From Chryseobacterium scophthalmum (lineage in GTDB: Bacteria; Bacteroidota; Bacteroidia; Flavobacteriales; Weeksellaceae): a stretch of DNA of 64,000 bases. Shown here in pieces: positions 46,612 to 55,289 of the stretch. A program made the position numbers and the translations under genes. Position 1 is the first letter of the stretch; each line of letters starts with the position of its first letter. The stretch is taken from positions 868,001 through 932,000 of the forward strand of contig NZ_FSRQ01000001.1 in assembly GCF_900143185.1 (NCBI RefSeq). Direction: 5' to 3'. Under the pieces are notes generated by a model. The model worked only from the letters and a program-made list of their open reading frames with translations, was not told the origin of the DNA and did not search any database.

Positions 46612-46630
46612 ATTTAGTTGATATTTTAAT

Positions 46631-47557
46631 TTATTTCACAAACGAGTTGTAAGAATTTAAAACAGATTCGTAAGCAGAATCCATTTCCTGAATATTGCTA
46701 TCCGGAATTTTTCCTGTAGATTTTGAATCTCTGATTAGCTTTCTGAATTTATCTAAAAAGTCAGAGGCTTTTTGGTTTACACTTTCAAACTGAGTTTTTT
46801 TGTAAGCGTACTGCTGTTCTTTTACATTAAAAACTTTTTTGCTGTTATCTGTAACTACCTTTTCAAACTCATCATACTTTTTCTGTGCTTCAGCTTCATT
46901 AAAACTTCCTGTATATTGTTTATCTAAAACATCCATCACAGAATCCATAGAACTCATCAAACCTTTAGAAGAAACTATAAACTCTTTCATCGGATGATCT
47001 TTAAGAATCACTTCTTCTGCTGCATCGGTTGCAGGTTTTATTTTTGTTAAAATATTTTCTCCCGCTGTAAAAAACGCCTGTGCTTCTGCTGTAATATCTT
47101 TTTGCAAAGCTTCAGCTTTCACACCTTTATCATCTTTATAATCTTCGGAAGTAATATATGATTTTAGTTCTTCGTATTTTTTTTCTATGCTTTCTCTTTT
47201 TGCTTTGTAGGTATTAAAATCTGTTTCAATTACCTTTTTATCATTTTCAAACCCAGACGGAACATCTTTTATTTTGCTAAGCGAATAATCCATAGATCCA
47301 ATTACAACCGGCATGCTGTAAACTGTTTCGCCTTTAGATTTTTTTACGGCAGCTTCTGCATATTTTACGATATTTTCAATATGTCTTGAAGAGGTTTTGT
47401 AAGAATCTAAAAAATCGTTATTAAAATCTATAATCGCCTGAGATTCGTTTTCTCCGGCTTTCAGAACGGCATTTCCTATTTTATCCATTCCTTTTTTACA
47501 GCTTACACTTGCTACGCTCAGCGACAAAGCGAGTGCAACCATCATTATTTTTTTCAT
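46631..47557 (-). CDS. DUF3829 (YiiG-like) lipoprotein beside tssF
   Basis: The 308-residue protein has a signal with lipobox ASVSC (Cys20), then an almost wholly helical, Lys/Glu-rich body (about 30-305), as in the DUF3829/YiiG family. It starts 22 bases after the tssF stop, so it is in the same transcript. The subtype iii membrane complex includes a lipoprotein, TssQ. I do not claim identity with TssQ, but an envelope role linked to the secretion system is possible. YiiG-like proteins otherwise have no known function. Confidence 0.72.
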   Translation of the reverse strand: MKKIMMVALALSLSVASVSCKKGMDKIGNAVLKAGENESQAIIDFNNDFLDSYKTSSRHIENIVKYAEAAVKKSKGETVYSMPVVIGSMDYSLSKIKDVPSGFENDKKVIETDFNTYKAKRESIEKKYEELKSYITSEDYKDDKGVKAEALQKDITAEAQAFFTAGENILTKIKPATDAAEEVILKDHPMKEFIVSSKGLMSSMDSVMDVLDKQYTGSFNEAEAQKKYDEFEKVVTDNSKKVFNVKEQQYAYKKTQFESVNQKASDFLDKFRKLIRDSKSTGKIPDSNIQEMDSAYESVLNSYNSFVK

Positions 47558-47579
47558 ATTTTATATTTGGATGTTAAAA

Positions 47580-49457
47580 TTAATTTTCAAAAAAATCGGT
47601 GTCTTCGTTGCTTATTTTCACGAGATATTCTATTCCGTCGATTGCTTTTGCTACGATTTGGTTCCGCAAAATGTTTGCCATGTTTTCCCAATACATTCTT
47701 CCATAGAAAGAATAATTGTTGGGTACGATTTCCACCTCAACGGTTCTTACAAAACCTTCTTTTGGTTTGTTGCTGATCATGGTTCCGCGTTTAACACGAA
47801 CATCTTTCATTTCGTCTTTCAAAACCATTCGGCAATAGTTTTTTACATCTTCCAGAGAAATGATTTTATCTCTCGTCGTTAAAGCATATTTATAAGCCTG
47901 AATACTGTCTGAACCTTTCTGCTCTTCTGCTCCGCCAATTGTTTCTGTCAGCAAAATCATAGACTGCGACTTCAACTGGTTCGAAAGTTCGGTTCCGGGA
48001 CGCATGTGATTGGCAAAAGTGCAATGCGTAATCCAAAATGCTGCATAAGTATGGCCTGTTTTTTCAACAGGTTCCATAATCACGTAATTGAGCTCCTGTC
48101 TGATATTTCTTTTGGCGTTGTTTACTTTTTGCACCATCGATTTCATTTTATCAGACATCTCTCCCAACATTCCTTTTACATTATCACGGTTTAATAATGA
48201 AAATGCTGCAATTTCGTCTCTTGTCAGTTCAAGAACATTAGAAATCATATCAACCGCATTTCTGTTGTTGAAACGTTCCATCCCGCCTTTTCTTACGGTG
48301 TACAAACCTTTTTTAAGATTATCTGAAGGTGTGAAAGGAATTTCGGTATATTTTCTTCCTTCTCCATCCTGAACTTCATCTACATATAGGAAATATTCAG
48401 CTTCTTCGGTAATCAACGGAATATTATTTCCCATGATATCTAAACTGTATTCTGTTTTTTTCCAGCCACGGTTGTATACCGGAAAAGCATTTAAGACAAA
48501 AGTAAAGTTATCTAAGATTTCTGCCGAAAACTGTGGCGGAAACTCAAAAGTTAACCATAAATATTCTTTTCCGTTCAGGTATTTTTCAATTTCTTCTCTT
48601 CCTTTTAAAAAATCTAAATCCTGTGGAAGTTCTTTTGTAAAAAGATCTCTTGAAAGACCTGTAACCTCAACAAACTTATGACTGTAAATACTTTTGATAT
48701 CCTCAATAATTTTTGTTTTTATTGATTGCTCATGAAATATCTGTTCGTATCCTTCTTTCTCATTATTCTTCACATAAGATATTCCTTCCTTAATGAACAT
48801 AGGATTTCCGTTGCTTGAGACCGTGCTGTAAGGTAAAAGCTTATACACAAAATCAAGATGTTCAAAGGCAGGATTTGAGCAATAAAGGCTTAATGTTTTC
48901 GGAAACTTTTCGTTGGTAAATTTCGAAACATCAATTCCGATGGTTACTTTTCTGTAATCTTCCGGTCTTCCCTGAAATCTTGAGATTGGAATTTTATTCA
49001 GTCTTTCATCTAAACTGTAGCAGGTATTCCCGACAAACATAATTGCAGTCTGTGCTTTATTTGTTCTTACGCTTCCAATGGGTGTAAAAGGAATATTCAG
49101 CTGTTTATCTGATTCTGATTTTACCGTGGAGTTCATGTGTTTTTTGAAAAAAAACTCAGTGTGCTCCAGCAAAATTTCAGAGGACTCATCGGGTGAAGTA
49201 TAAGCCAAAGCATGAGCCGGAATCGGGTGGGTATAAATTGACGGTGTTAATAGCTTGGCAAGTTTTTCTAAAATTCTTGCATTAACGGTTTGAATTTCAT
49301 TATTCGCTTTAAAAACTTCGGTGCTGAATGCATCAATCAGTAATTTTACAAAAGGATCTAATGACTGTGGACTTTTCAATCCCCAAACTTTTGTAGCATT
49401 CTGAAGCATTCTCGCTTTTACGGATTCTTTGGAATAAATATTCTGATCTAAATTCAT
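47580..49457 (-). CDS. tssF: Type VI secretion baseplate protein TssF (subtype iii)
   Basis: The 625-residue protein fits the large Bacteroidota TssF wedge subunit. The N-terminus (ESVKARMLQNATKVWGLKSP, then LDPFVKLLIDAFSTEVFKAN) and the block ARILEKLAKLLTP followed by PIPAHALA are TssF hallmarks. It binds TssG and TssK to build baseplate wedges. It is 23 bases downstream of tssE. The C-terminal part (SLEDVKNYCRMVLKDEMKDV) also fits the family. Confidence 0.87.
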   Translation of the reverse strand: MNLDQNIYSKESVKARMLQNATKVWGLKSPQSLDPFVKLLIDAFSTEVFKANNEIQTVNARILEKLAKLLTPSIYTHPIPAHALAYTSPDESSEILLEHTEFFFKKHMNSTVKSESDKQLNIPFTPIGSVRTNKAQTAIMFVGNTCYSLDERLNKIPISRFQGRPEDYRKVTIGIDVSKFTNEKFPKTLSLYCSNPAFEHLDFVYKLLPYSTVSSNGNPMFIKEGISYVKNNEKEGYEQIFHEQSIKTKIIEDIKSIYSHKFVEVTGLSRDLFTKELPQDLDFLKGREEIEKYLNGKEYLWLTFEFPPQFSAEILDNFTFVLNAFPVYNRGWKKTEYSLDIMGNNIPLITEEAEYFLYVDEVQDGEGRKYTEIPFTPSDNLKKGLYTVRKGGMERFNNRNAVDMISNVLELTRDEIAAFSLLNRDNVKGMLGEMSDKMKSMVQKVNNAKRNIRQELNYVIMEPVEKTGHTYAAFWITHCTFANHMRPGTELSNQLKSQSMILLTETIGGAEEQKGSDSIQAYKYALTTRDKIISLEDVKNYCRMVLKDEMKDVRVKRGTMISNKPKEGFVRTVEVEIVPNNYSFYGRMYWENMANILRNQIVAKAIDGIEYLVKISNEDTDFFEN

Positions 49458-49480
49458 AAAATCTTTTTACAAATAAATAT

Positions 49481-49921
49481 TTAGTCGATGGACATCGGGC
49501 TTAGAAAAAGTTCGGTAGAAAAACTGAAACGCTCCCCTGTAGCTTCCATTTTTGCATTAATTCCTATTTTTACTTTTTTCTTGATTTCCGTATGTTCTTT
49601 GGTATCATAGTTATGCTCTACAAGTTTTACATGAGCATCAACTTGTGGCTGTACAATTCGCGGCTCGTATTGTAAGATCTGTCTTTTAAGACTTTTTACA
49701 AATACACTTTCCCAAACTGCTGATGTTACGCCATTATCGAATTCCAGATTCCAAACATCGTTTCCGTAGTTGTCATCATATCTGTTTTCTCCTTTTTTCG
49801 TCGTGATCAAAAGCATAATATTGTGAGCGATGCTTTCTCCCATATCGCAGGTATCGATACTTCCACCTTCGGACATGAGTGTAGACGGTACAAAAGGCAT
49901 TCTGTAATTTGGTGTGTCCAT
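49481..49921 (-). CDS. tssE: Type VI secretion baseplate protein TssE (gp25-like)
   Basis: The 146-residue protein has the gp25/GPW fold pattern: ESIAHNIMLLITTKKGENRY near 28-47, then YGNDVWNLEFD, and VKSLKRQILQYEPRI near 73-88, which corresponds to the family EPR motif. TssE starts sheath assembly on the baseplate. It leads the block tssE-tssF-lipoprotein. The promoter is not clear; the 636-base gap upstream to 50557 holds a palindrome, an AGCCCCGAT element and dispersed-repeat debris near 50185. Confidence 0.87.
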   Translation of the reverse strand: MDTPNYRMPFVPSTLMSEGGSIDTCDMGESIAHNIMLLITTKKGENRYDDNYGNDVWNLEFDNGVTSAVWESVFVKSLKRQILQYEPRIVQPQVDAHVKLVEHNYDTKEHTEIKKKVKIGINAKMEATGERFSFSTELFLSPMSID

Positions 49922-50350
49922 AAGTGATATTTCGTTATTTCTCTTTGGTGTTAATTAAAACGAAATACCAAATTAATCATTTTTGGGAAATAATGAGTTA
50001 TGGAATATTAAAATTATTATTAAAAGTAAAGGATTTTTTTACATTTTGAAAGCTATGAACTTTCACATGAAAATTCATTGATGTATTAAGCGAGATTTGG
50101 AATAAAAATATTTGTGAATTTTTATATAGCATACAAAAACTTTTTAGCGCAAAGATTTATATTGAAATTTTATATTTAAGAAGCAAAGGCAAATAAATTT
50201 GCTTCGCTAAGCTTATAAAAAAGATGTAAAATTGATTTGATGATTTTCTTTAAAAATTTTTAAAGAATAGGAATTAAATTTTGTTGAAAAAATACGCTGA
50301 TAATAAAATAAATACTTTTCAGTTACTTCTCAATTTGGACTGTTAAAAAA

Positions 50351-50383
50351 AACCATGTCAAGGTTTGAAACCTTGACATGGTT
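50351..50383. repeat. Perfect 16-1-16 palindrome
   Basis: AACCATGTCAAGGTTT and its exact complement flank a single G. It has the same design as 13186-13218 but a different sequence, and likewise comes shortly before an AGCCCCGAT element. Confidence 0.9.
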
Positions 50384-50440
50384 GATCTTAAATTTGATCA
50401 GTTGATGAATAGGATACTTTTTGAATAGTGCCGAATTTTA

Positions 50441-50550
50441 TAGCCCCGATTGAACGGCATGTTTGAGCTCTTTTTCTTTCTTTTTTGGCGGCGGCAAAGC
50501 CGCCAAAAAAGAAAGAAAAAAGCGAGTAGTGAAAGCGGGAATTAGCCCCT
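50441..50550. repeat. AGCCCCGAT element, copy 2
   Basis: It begins TAGCCCCGATTGAACGGCAT, carries a 22-bp perfect hairpin in the middle (TTTTTCTTTCTTTTTTGGCG and onward, with the exact complement), and ends AGTGAAAGCGGGAATTAGCC then CCT. The right end is 8 bases from the stop of the APC transporter gene. Confidence 0.75.
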
Positions 50551-50557
50551 AAAAAAA

Positions 50558-51973
50558 TTATTGATCTGTTTTTTTATTTCTATTGATAAGATAATAAACG
50601 GGTAGCCCGAGAAGAACAATTAAAAATCCCGGCCAAGTGTATTGTTGTTTATAAATTAAAAGCAATACGCAAAAAGCGGTTCCGATTAAAAGGTAAATTA
50701 TCGGAGTAATTGGGTATAGCCAAGTTTTGTAAGGTCTCTCAAGATTAGGTTGTTTAATTCTCAAGTAAATTACTCCGAAAACGGTAATCATGTAAAACAA
50801 TACAATGACAAACGAAATCATGTCTAAAAGGTTACCATATTGTCCGCTCAAGCAAAGTAATGATGCCCAAATTCCCTGCATCCAAAGTGCATTTCCGGGA
50901 ACATGATTTTTGTTGTTGTCAACAGCCGATCTAAAGAACAATCCGTCTTTTGCCATCGTCTGAAAAACTCTTGCTCCGGCTAAAATTAATCCATTATTAC
51001 ATCCGAATGTAGAAATCATTACCAAAACAGCGATAATCACCGTTCCTGCGCTTCCAAAAATATTCTGTGAAGCGGCAACCGCCACTCTGTCATTGGCAGC
51101 AAAAGCAATCGAATCTCTGTCTAAAGCATTAATGTAAACAAAATTTACCGCGATGTACAACAACATTACAGCTGAAGTCCCCAAGATCATTGCTTTCACA
51201 ACATTTTTCTTGGGGTTTTCGATTTCTCCTGAAACAAAAGTTACGCTCTCCCAGGCAACCGAACTAAACACCGAACCAACCATTGCGGCAGCGATTCCTC
51301 CCATCAAAGTCATTCCGGAGATAGATTCCCAACCCGATTGTAAAAAGATGCCTTTATCGTCCTGTTTTAAGTTGTTGAAAGAATCTGTTCCAAAGCTGAA
51401 ATTTTCAGCCAAGTGAGAAACGTCTACTAAGATGAATCCTAAAGCAATTAATCCAAGGAGAGCAATGATTTTTGATCCCGTAAAAACATTTTGAAGGAGC
51501 TTGCCACTTTCTACTCCTCTTGTGTTGATGTAGGTCAATAAAATAATCACTGCGATTGCCAAAATCTGAATCCAGGTTATCTGAAATGTTCCGCTTTGAA
51601 AAATAGGTGCAGCATTATTTAATTCTGGAACAAGATATGCGGTAAACTTTCCGAATGCCATTGCAACAGCAGCAATTGTTCCGGTCTGAATCACGGTAAA
51701 CAATCCCCATCCGTAGAGGAAACCCATTTTTTTACCAAAAATTTCTGTAAGATAAGTGTATTGCCCACCAGCTTTTGGGAAAAGCGATGACAGCTCACCA
51801 TAGCTTATTGCTGCAGCAACGGTCATAATTCCGGTGATCACCCAAACAACGATCATCCAGTATCCGGAACCCAGATTCCGCATCATATCGGCGCTTACGA
51901 TAAAAATTCCGCTTCCAATCATCGAACCCATTACCAACATAATGGCGTCCCATAGTTTTAGTTTTTTCTGCAT
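50558..51973 (-). CDS. APC family amino acid permease
   Basis: The 471-residue protein has twelve membrane helices and the APC signature in helix 1 (LVMGSMIGSGIFIVSADMM). Start chosen at the ATG at 51973 (MQKKLKLWDAIM); the longer frame begins with TTG two codons earlier. A TATATTTG -7 box lies at 51997-51990. It imports or exchanges amino acids by a LeuT-like fold, but the substrate cannot be told. It is a single gene, and its 3' end abuts the AGCCCCGAT element. Confidence 0.93.
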   Translation of the reverse strand: MQKKLKLWDAIMLVMGSMIGSGIFIVSADMMRNLGSGYWMIVVWVITGIMTVAAAISYGELSSLFPKAGGQYTYLTEIFGKKMGFLYGWGLFTVIQTGTIAAVAMAFGKFTAYLVPELNNAAPIFQSGTFQITWIQILAIAVIILLTYINTRGVESGKLLQNVFTGSKIIALLGLIALGFILVDVSHLAENFSFGTDSFNNLKQDDKGIFLQSGWESISGMTLMGGIAAAMVGSVFSSVAWESVTFVSGEIENPKKNVVKAMILGTSAVMLLYIAVNFVYINALDRDSIAFAANDRVAVAASQNIFGSAGTVIIAVLVMISTFGCNNGLILAGARVFQTMAKDGLFFRSAVDNNKNHVPGNALWMQGIWASLLCLSGQYGNLLDMISFVIVLFYMITVFGVIYLRIKQPNLERPYKTWLYPITPIIYLLIGTAFCVLLLIYKQQYTWPGFLIVLLGLPVYYLINRNKKTDQ

Positions 51974-52092
51974 ATTCAAATATTCCGTTCAAATATAGAT
52001 AAATCTGCAATTGTTTTTCATTTTTGTTTTCGATTTCTAAATGACCTGTTATTTATCAAGTTTATAATCATTCTAAATTCAAATATTATTGT

Positions 52093-52100
52093 TAATTTTG
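52093..52100 (+). promoter_or_regulatory. -7 box that fixes the start of the DUF4920 gene
   Basis: TAATTTTG fits TAnnTTTG. It overlaps the first codons of the longer frame that begins with TTG at 52089, so translation must start at the ATG at 52116. Confidence 0.55.
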
Positions 52101-52115
52101 GAAAAAATATTAATA

Positions 52116-52625
52116 ATGAAATTTAAGGCAATATTAGTTTTAGCAGCAGTAAGCGTATCGACTTTGGCTTTTGCTCAGGAAAAGAAAAAAATGGGTCCGC
52201 CGGAAGGTAATGCAATCGTAGGAGACACTTATGGGTCTGCTGTAGCTTCTTCTGTAGAATCTAAAGCTATCTCTGTTGAAAAATTAGGCAAAAAGCTTAA
52301 GAAAGAAAATAAAAAAGTTGAGAACGTAGCTGTAAAAGGTAAAGTAACAGACGTTTGCGAGAAAAAAGGATGTTGGTTAACCATTCAAACTGAAGATAAT
52401 TCTCAGTTTTTTGTAAAAATGAAAGATTATGCATTCTTCGTTCCAACAGCTTTGAAAGGAAAAACAGTTGTATTAGACGGAACTGCTGAAAGAAAAGTAA
52501 CTTCTATTGATGAGCAGAAACATTACGCAGAAGATGCTAAAAAACCTCAGGCAGAAATTGATGCCATTACTCAACCTAAAGAGGAAATAAGATTCGTAGC
52601 CAACGGAATTAAAGTTGTCAACTAA
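52116..52625 (+). CDS. DUF4920 family exported protein
   Basis: From ATG 52116 the protein has 169 residues with signal peptide MKFKAILVLAAVSVSTLAFA. The mature part holds the DUF4920 pattern: GNAIVGDTYGSAV, then VAVKGKVTDVCEKKGCWLTI near 85-105 and FFVKMKDYAFFVPTALKGK, which suggests an OB-like beta domain with a Cys pair (VCEKKGC). The family's role is not known; it is found mostly in Bacteroidota. It is a single gene with a strong terminator. Confidence 0.85.
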   Translation: MKFKAILVLAAVSVSTLAFAQEKKKMGPPEGNAIVGDTYGSAVASSVESKAISVEKLGKKLKKENKKVENVAVKGKVTDVCEKKGCWLTIQTEDNSQFFVKMKDYAFFVPTALKGKTVVLDGTAERKVTSIDEQKHYAEDAKKPQAEIDAITQPKEEIRFVANGIKVVN

Positions 52626-52687
52626 TCAGATTTAAAAATATTGTTTTGCTATGCTTTGATTTTGATCAGCATGAAAGAATATAAAAC

Positions 52688-52717
52688 AAAAACGCGGAAC
52701 AAATTGTTCCGCGTTTT
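52688..52717. terminator. Shared terminator between convergent genes
   Basis: AAACGCGGAACA/TGTTCCGCGTTT stem and T run. The T run on the plus side meets the stop codon of the minus-strand M14 gene, so one hairpin serves both genes. Confidence 0.85.
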
Positions 52718-53827
52718 TTAGTCTTCTATTTTGAAATTAACTTCTGCATCAAGTTTAGGATATTTGGTATCGGAGATATATTTTTTTCCGGTACAGTCAA
52801 TTTCCAGCCAGCCCTTTCTTTTCTTCACATCTCCTGCTTCTGCCACAAAAGGGATAAATGAAATTTCATCCTTCCCTTCTTCATAAACTTCTCTGTACTG
52901 AACCGCAATATCCAAAATACATTCATGGTCCGTATTTAATTTTACGTTTCTGTACACAACATCATAATGCGTTTCCTGATTCTCGGGAATCTCTTGATAA
53001 GCTTCCCAACCTGTAATATTTGAGTCAAGTTTGCTTATTGATTTTAATGCATAGTACAAAGCAATCGTATAATATTTTCTGGTTTCTTTTCTGGAATAAT
53101 CATCTGCAAAATGTCCGCCTTCAAAAAGGATGGTCGGCATTCCTGCTTTTATAAAATTATCTCCCGTAGAAGTGGGATAGAACTCATCAGAATATCTTCC
53201 AATTTGATTAGGAATTAATTCTTTCAAGTGGTTGTAAACATCCGCAATTACCGCCATGCATTTTTTTCGATTATCGGTAACAGTTCGCTCTACATTTTCT
53301 GATGGAGCCAAAAATGATAATGTTGCCGGATGAATTCCATCGGTGGTAAATATCGTGCGTTGCTCGTGAAGATTCAGAGCATAATCGTATTTCTTTGAAG
53401 TTGCCAGATTTTTCAGAAATTTAATCTCTTTACTTGCTTCATTATGGAAGTCTCTATTAAGATCTATTTCCGATGCATTAAGCCTGGTCCATTTTTCAGA
53501 ACCATCTGGATTTAGCATAAAAATAAAATCTAAATTGATCTTACTGAAAAGATCTTCTTTTAATTCGGGCGCTTTATCAAAACTCTTTAATAGATCCAAC
53601 ATCGCATGCGTTGCATTAGATTCATTTCCGTGCATTTGTGACCAAGCTAAAATATTGATTTTACCAGTTCCTACACTTAACTTATAAATGGGTTTATCTA
53701 AATAAGACCTTCCAATCTCTTGAATGTAATCTTTGAGATTCGTCTGTAAGTAAGAAAATAATTTTTCAGGAGAAATATAGCGATTAGGAAAATCAGAATT
53801 TGCAGTGTAGAAATGTTCAAAGTTCAT
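52718..53827 (-). CDS. M14 family zinc carboxypeptidase-like protein
   Basis: Start set at the ATG at 53827 (MNFEHFYTANSDF), because a TAATTTTG -7 box at 53855-53848 lies 20 bases upstream, inside the longer frame that would start at 53908. The 369-residue protein has zinc ligands H66 and E69 (MHGNESN) and H154 (LNLHEQRT), N124-R125 for the substrate carboxylate (DLNRDF), and a catalytic-type Glu near 236 in ILFEGGHF. No signal peptide is seen, so it is cytoplasmic, possibly trimming peptides or peptidoglycan fragments. Confidence 0.88.
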   Translation of the reverse strand: MNFEHFYTANSDFPNRYISPEKLFSYLQTNLKDYIQEIGRSYLDKPIYKLSVGTGKINILAWSQMHGNESNATHAMLDLLKSFDKAPELKEDLFSKINLDFIFMLNPDGSEKWTRLNASEIDLNRDFHNEASKEIKFLKNLATSKKYDYALNLHEQRTIFTTDGIHPATLSFLAPSENVERTVTDNRKKCMAVIADVYNHLKELIPNQIGRYSDEFYPTSTGDNFIKAGMPTILFEGGHFADDYSRKETRKYYTIALYYALKSISKLDSNITGWEAYQEIPENQETHYDVVYRNVKLNTDHECILDIAVQYREVYEEGKDEISFIPFVAEAGDVKKRKGWLEIDCTGKKYISDTKYPKLDAEVNFKIED

Positions 53828-54518
53828 TAATAATAATTTACATTTTTCAAAATTAACCATTTTGGTTTTAAAAATAAAATTCACATTTGTAAAAAGAACA
53901 AACAACACAAACTGCCATTTTGTCTGTTAGTAAAATTGTTAATTAACAATATCTCAATTAAGTAAGTTCAATAATTTAATAATCAAATACTTACAATATT
54001 TAAATGAAGTAGAAAACGAAATGTACTTTAAGTGAACTTACACATGTTTTCGCAAGAATGTGCTTAAATAACTTAAACAAAATATTTGTTGATAAAATCA
54101 TTTTTTAATCAATATACAAATGTTAATTGTGAATAACTTCAGTTCTAAATCATCTTAATAAGTATAAAAAAAGACTTTTAATTAAGATTTTTAGGAAAAA
54201 CTCTAAAATAATTATTCATTTATCCTTAAAAATTATTAAAAGTGTTTATCAATTGTAAATGACAACGGTGCATTAAAATTTATCGGTAAGAATAATGTTA
54301 AAACCTGTTTTTAATACTACTTAAGCTCTCTTCAACTCAATAGAGTTTTTAAAGGGATTAACGGTACTTATTAATCTCAAAAAAAAGAATTTAACTCTGT
54401 CGTTTATCTTCAATTATTATTCAAATTTACATTAACAATCTTGCTTCTTCACTTAGTTTAAGTGGAATCTTTCAGCAAAAGATTGTGGAAACGTTGTTTA
54501 ATAATTTATGGGAATAAA

Positions 54519-54640
54519 TTTTACATTTGTGTAAAAACACTGTATTACAGTAACTTACAATAATTTACTTTTGTGTATTTATCAATTTACAGCTATTTAC
54601 ATTTGTATTTGTGTTTTGTAAATTTATTGTTTACATTTGT
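54519..54640. promoter_or_regulatory. Repeated TTTACATTTG sites upstream of the XRE gene
   Basis: TTTTACA-TTTG-TGTAAAA (54519-54536) is an 18-base inverted repeat. TTTACATTTGT recurs near 54596 and at 54630, and a variant TTTACTTTTGTG near 54566. Each TACATTTG also fits the -7 consensus, and that at 54632-54639 is 25 bases before the start of the XRE gene. The rest of the 837-base gap 53828-54664 is very AT-rich, and I see no gene in it. Confidence 0.45.
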
Positions 54641-54664
54641 TAACTATATTTTACAAGTTATTTT

Positions 54665-55192
54665 ATGAGTTTAAATGAAAGAATTTCAAAAGTTATAGAA
54701 TATTCAGGTTTTACTTCATCGGAATTTGCTGATGAGATAGATGTACAGCGTTCGTCTATTTCTCATGTAACTTCCGGAAGAAATAAGCCGTCTCTAGAAT
54801 TTATTATCAAAATAAAATCTCGCTTTCCCGAAATCTTATGGGACTGGTTAGTGACAGGTGATGGCGAAATGCTGAAGTCTGAACTTCCCGATACGGAAGA
54901 ACCAGTAACGCAAGAAAAACAAAAACCAACTTCCCTACCCGATTTATTTACGATGATGAATAACGATAAAGATTTTGGCAGTAAAGAACCTGAAGAACCA
55001 GTCATAATTGAGAGCCCTTCAGAATCGATTAAAACGTATCAAAGTAAAGCAAACGAAAAAATATTCGATTCTCAGCGATTAGAAAAATCAAACGAAGAAA
55101 TCATTAGTCAAGTTATTGGAAATCAATCGAATAAGATAAAACGTATCATTTTATTTTATGAAAATGGAAAATTTGAAAGTTTTGAGCCATAA
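54665..55192 (+). CDS. XRE-family helix-turn-helix regulator, 175 aa
   Basis: An N-terminal HTH of the Xre/Cro type covers about residues 5-68 (VIEYSGFTSSEFADEIDVQR, SSISHVTSGRNKPSLEFIIK, DWLVTGDGEML). An acidic disordered linker follows (70-130, rich in Pro, Glu, Ser), then a short C-terminal piece KRIILFYENGKFESFEP at 155-175. The layout is known from single regulators in flavobacteria. The repeated sites just upstream could be its own operators. It is the only clear gene in the 4-kb AT-rich stretch, between the M14 gene and the tandem array. Confidence 0.85.
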   Translation: MSLNERISKVIEYSGFTSSEFADEIDVQRSSISHVTSGRNKPSLEFIIKIKSRFPEILWDWLVTGDGEMLKSELPDTEEPVTQEKQKPTSLPDLFTMMNNDKDFGSKEPEEPVIIESPSESIKTYQSKANEKIFDSQRLEKSNEEIISQVIGNQSNKIKRIILFYENGKFESFEP

Positions 55193-55289
55193 GAAAGACT
55201 AATTTTAAAATCAGGCTTTTTTTCAAAGATAAAATAGTAGTTAAATAAGCTTAGCAAATTTTGAAAGTCTTACTTCTATTCTTTAAAAC

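Noticed and set aside
49922..50350. Small RNA or tRNA gene in the gap upstream of tssE
   Set aside because: No cloverleaf or stable stem was found; the stretch only carries dispersed-repeat debris (GCAAAGGCAAATAAATTTGC region).
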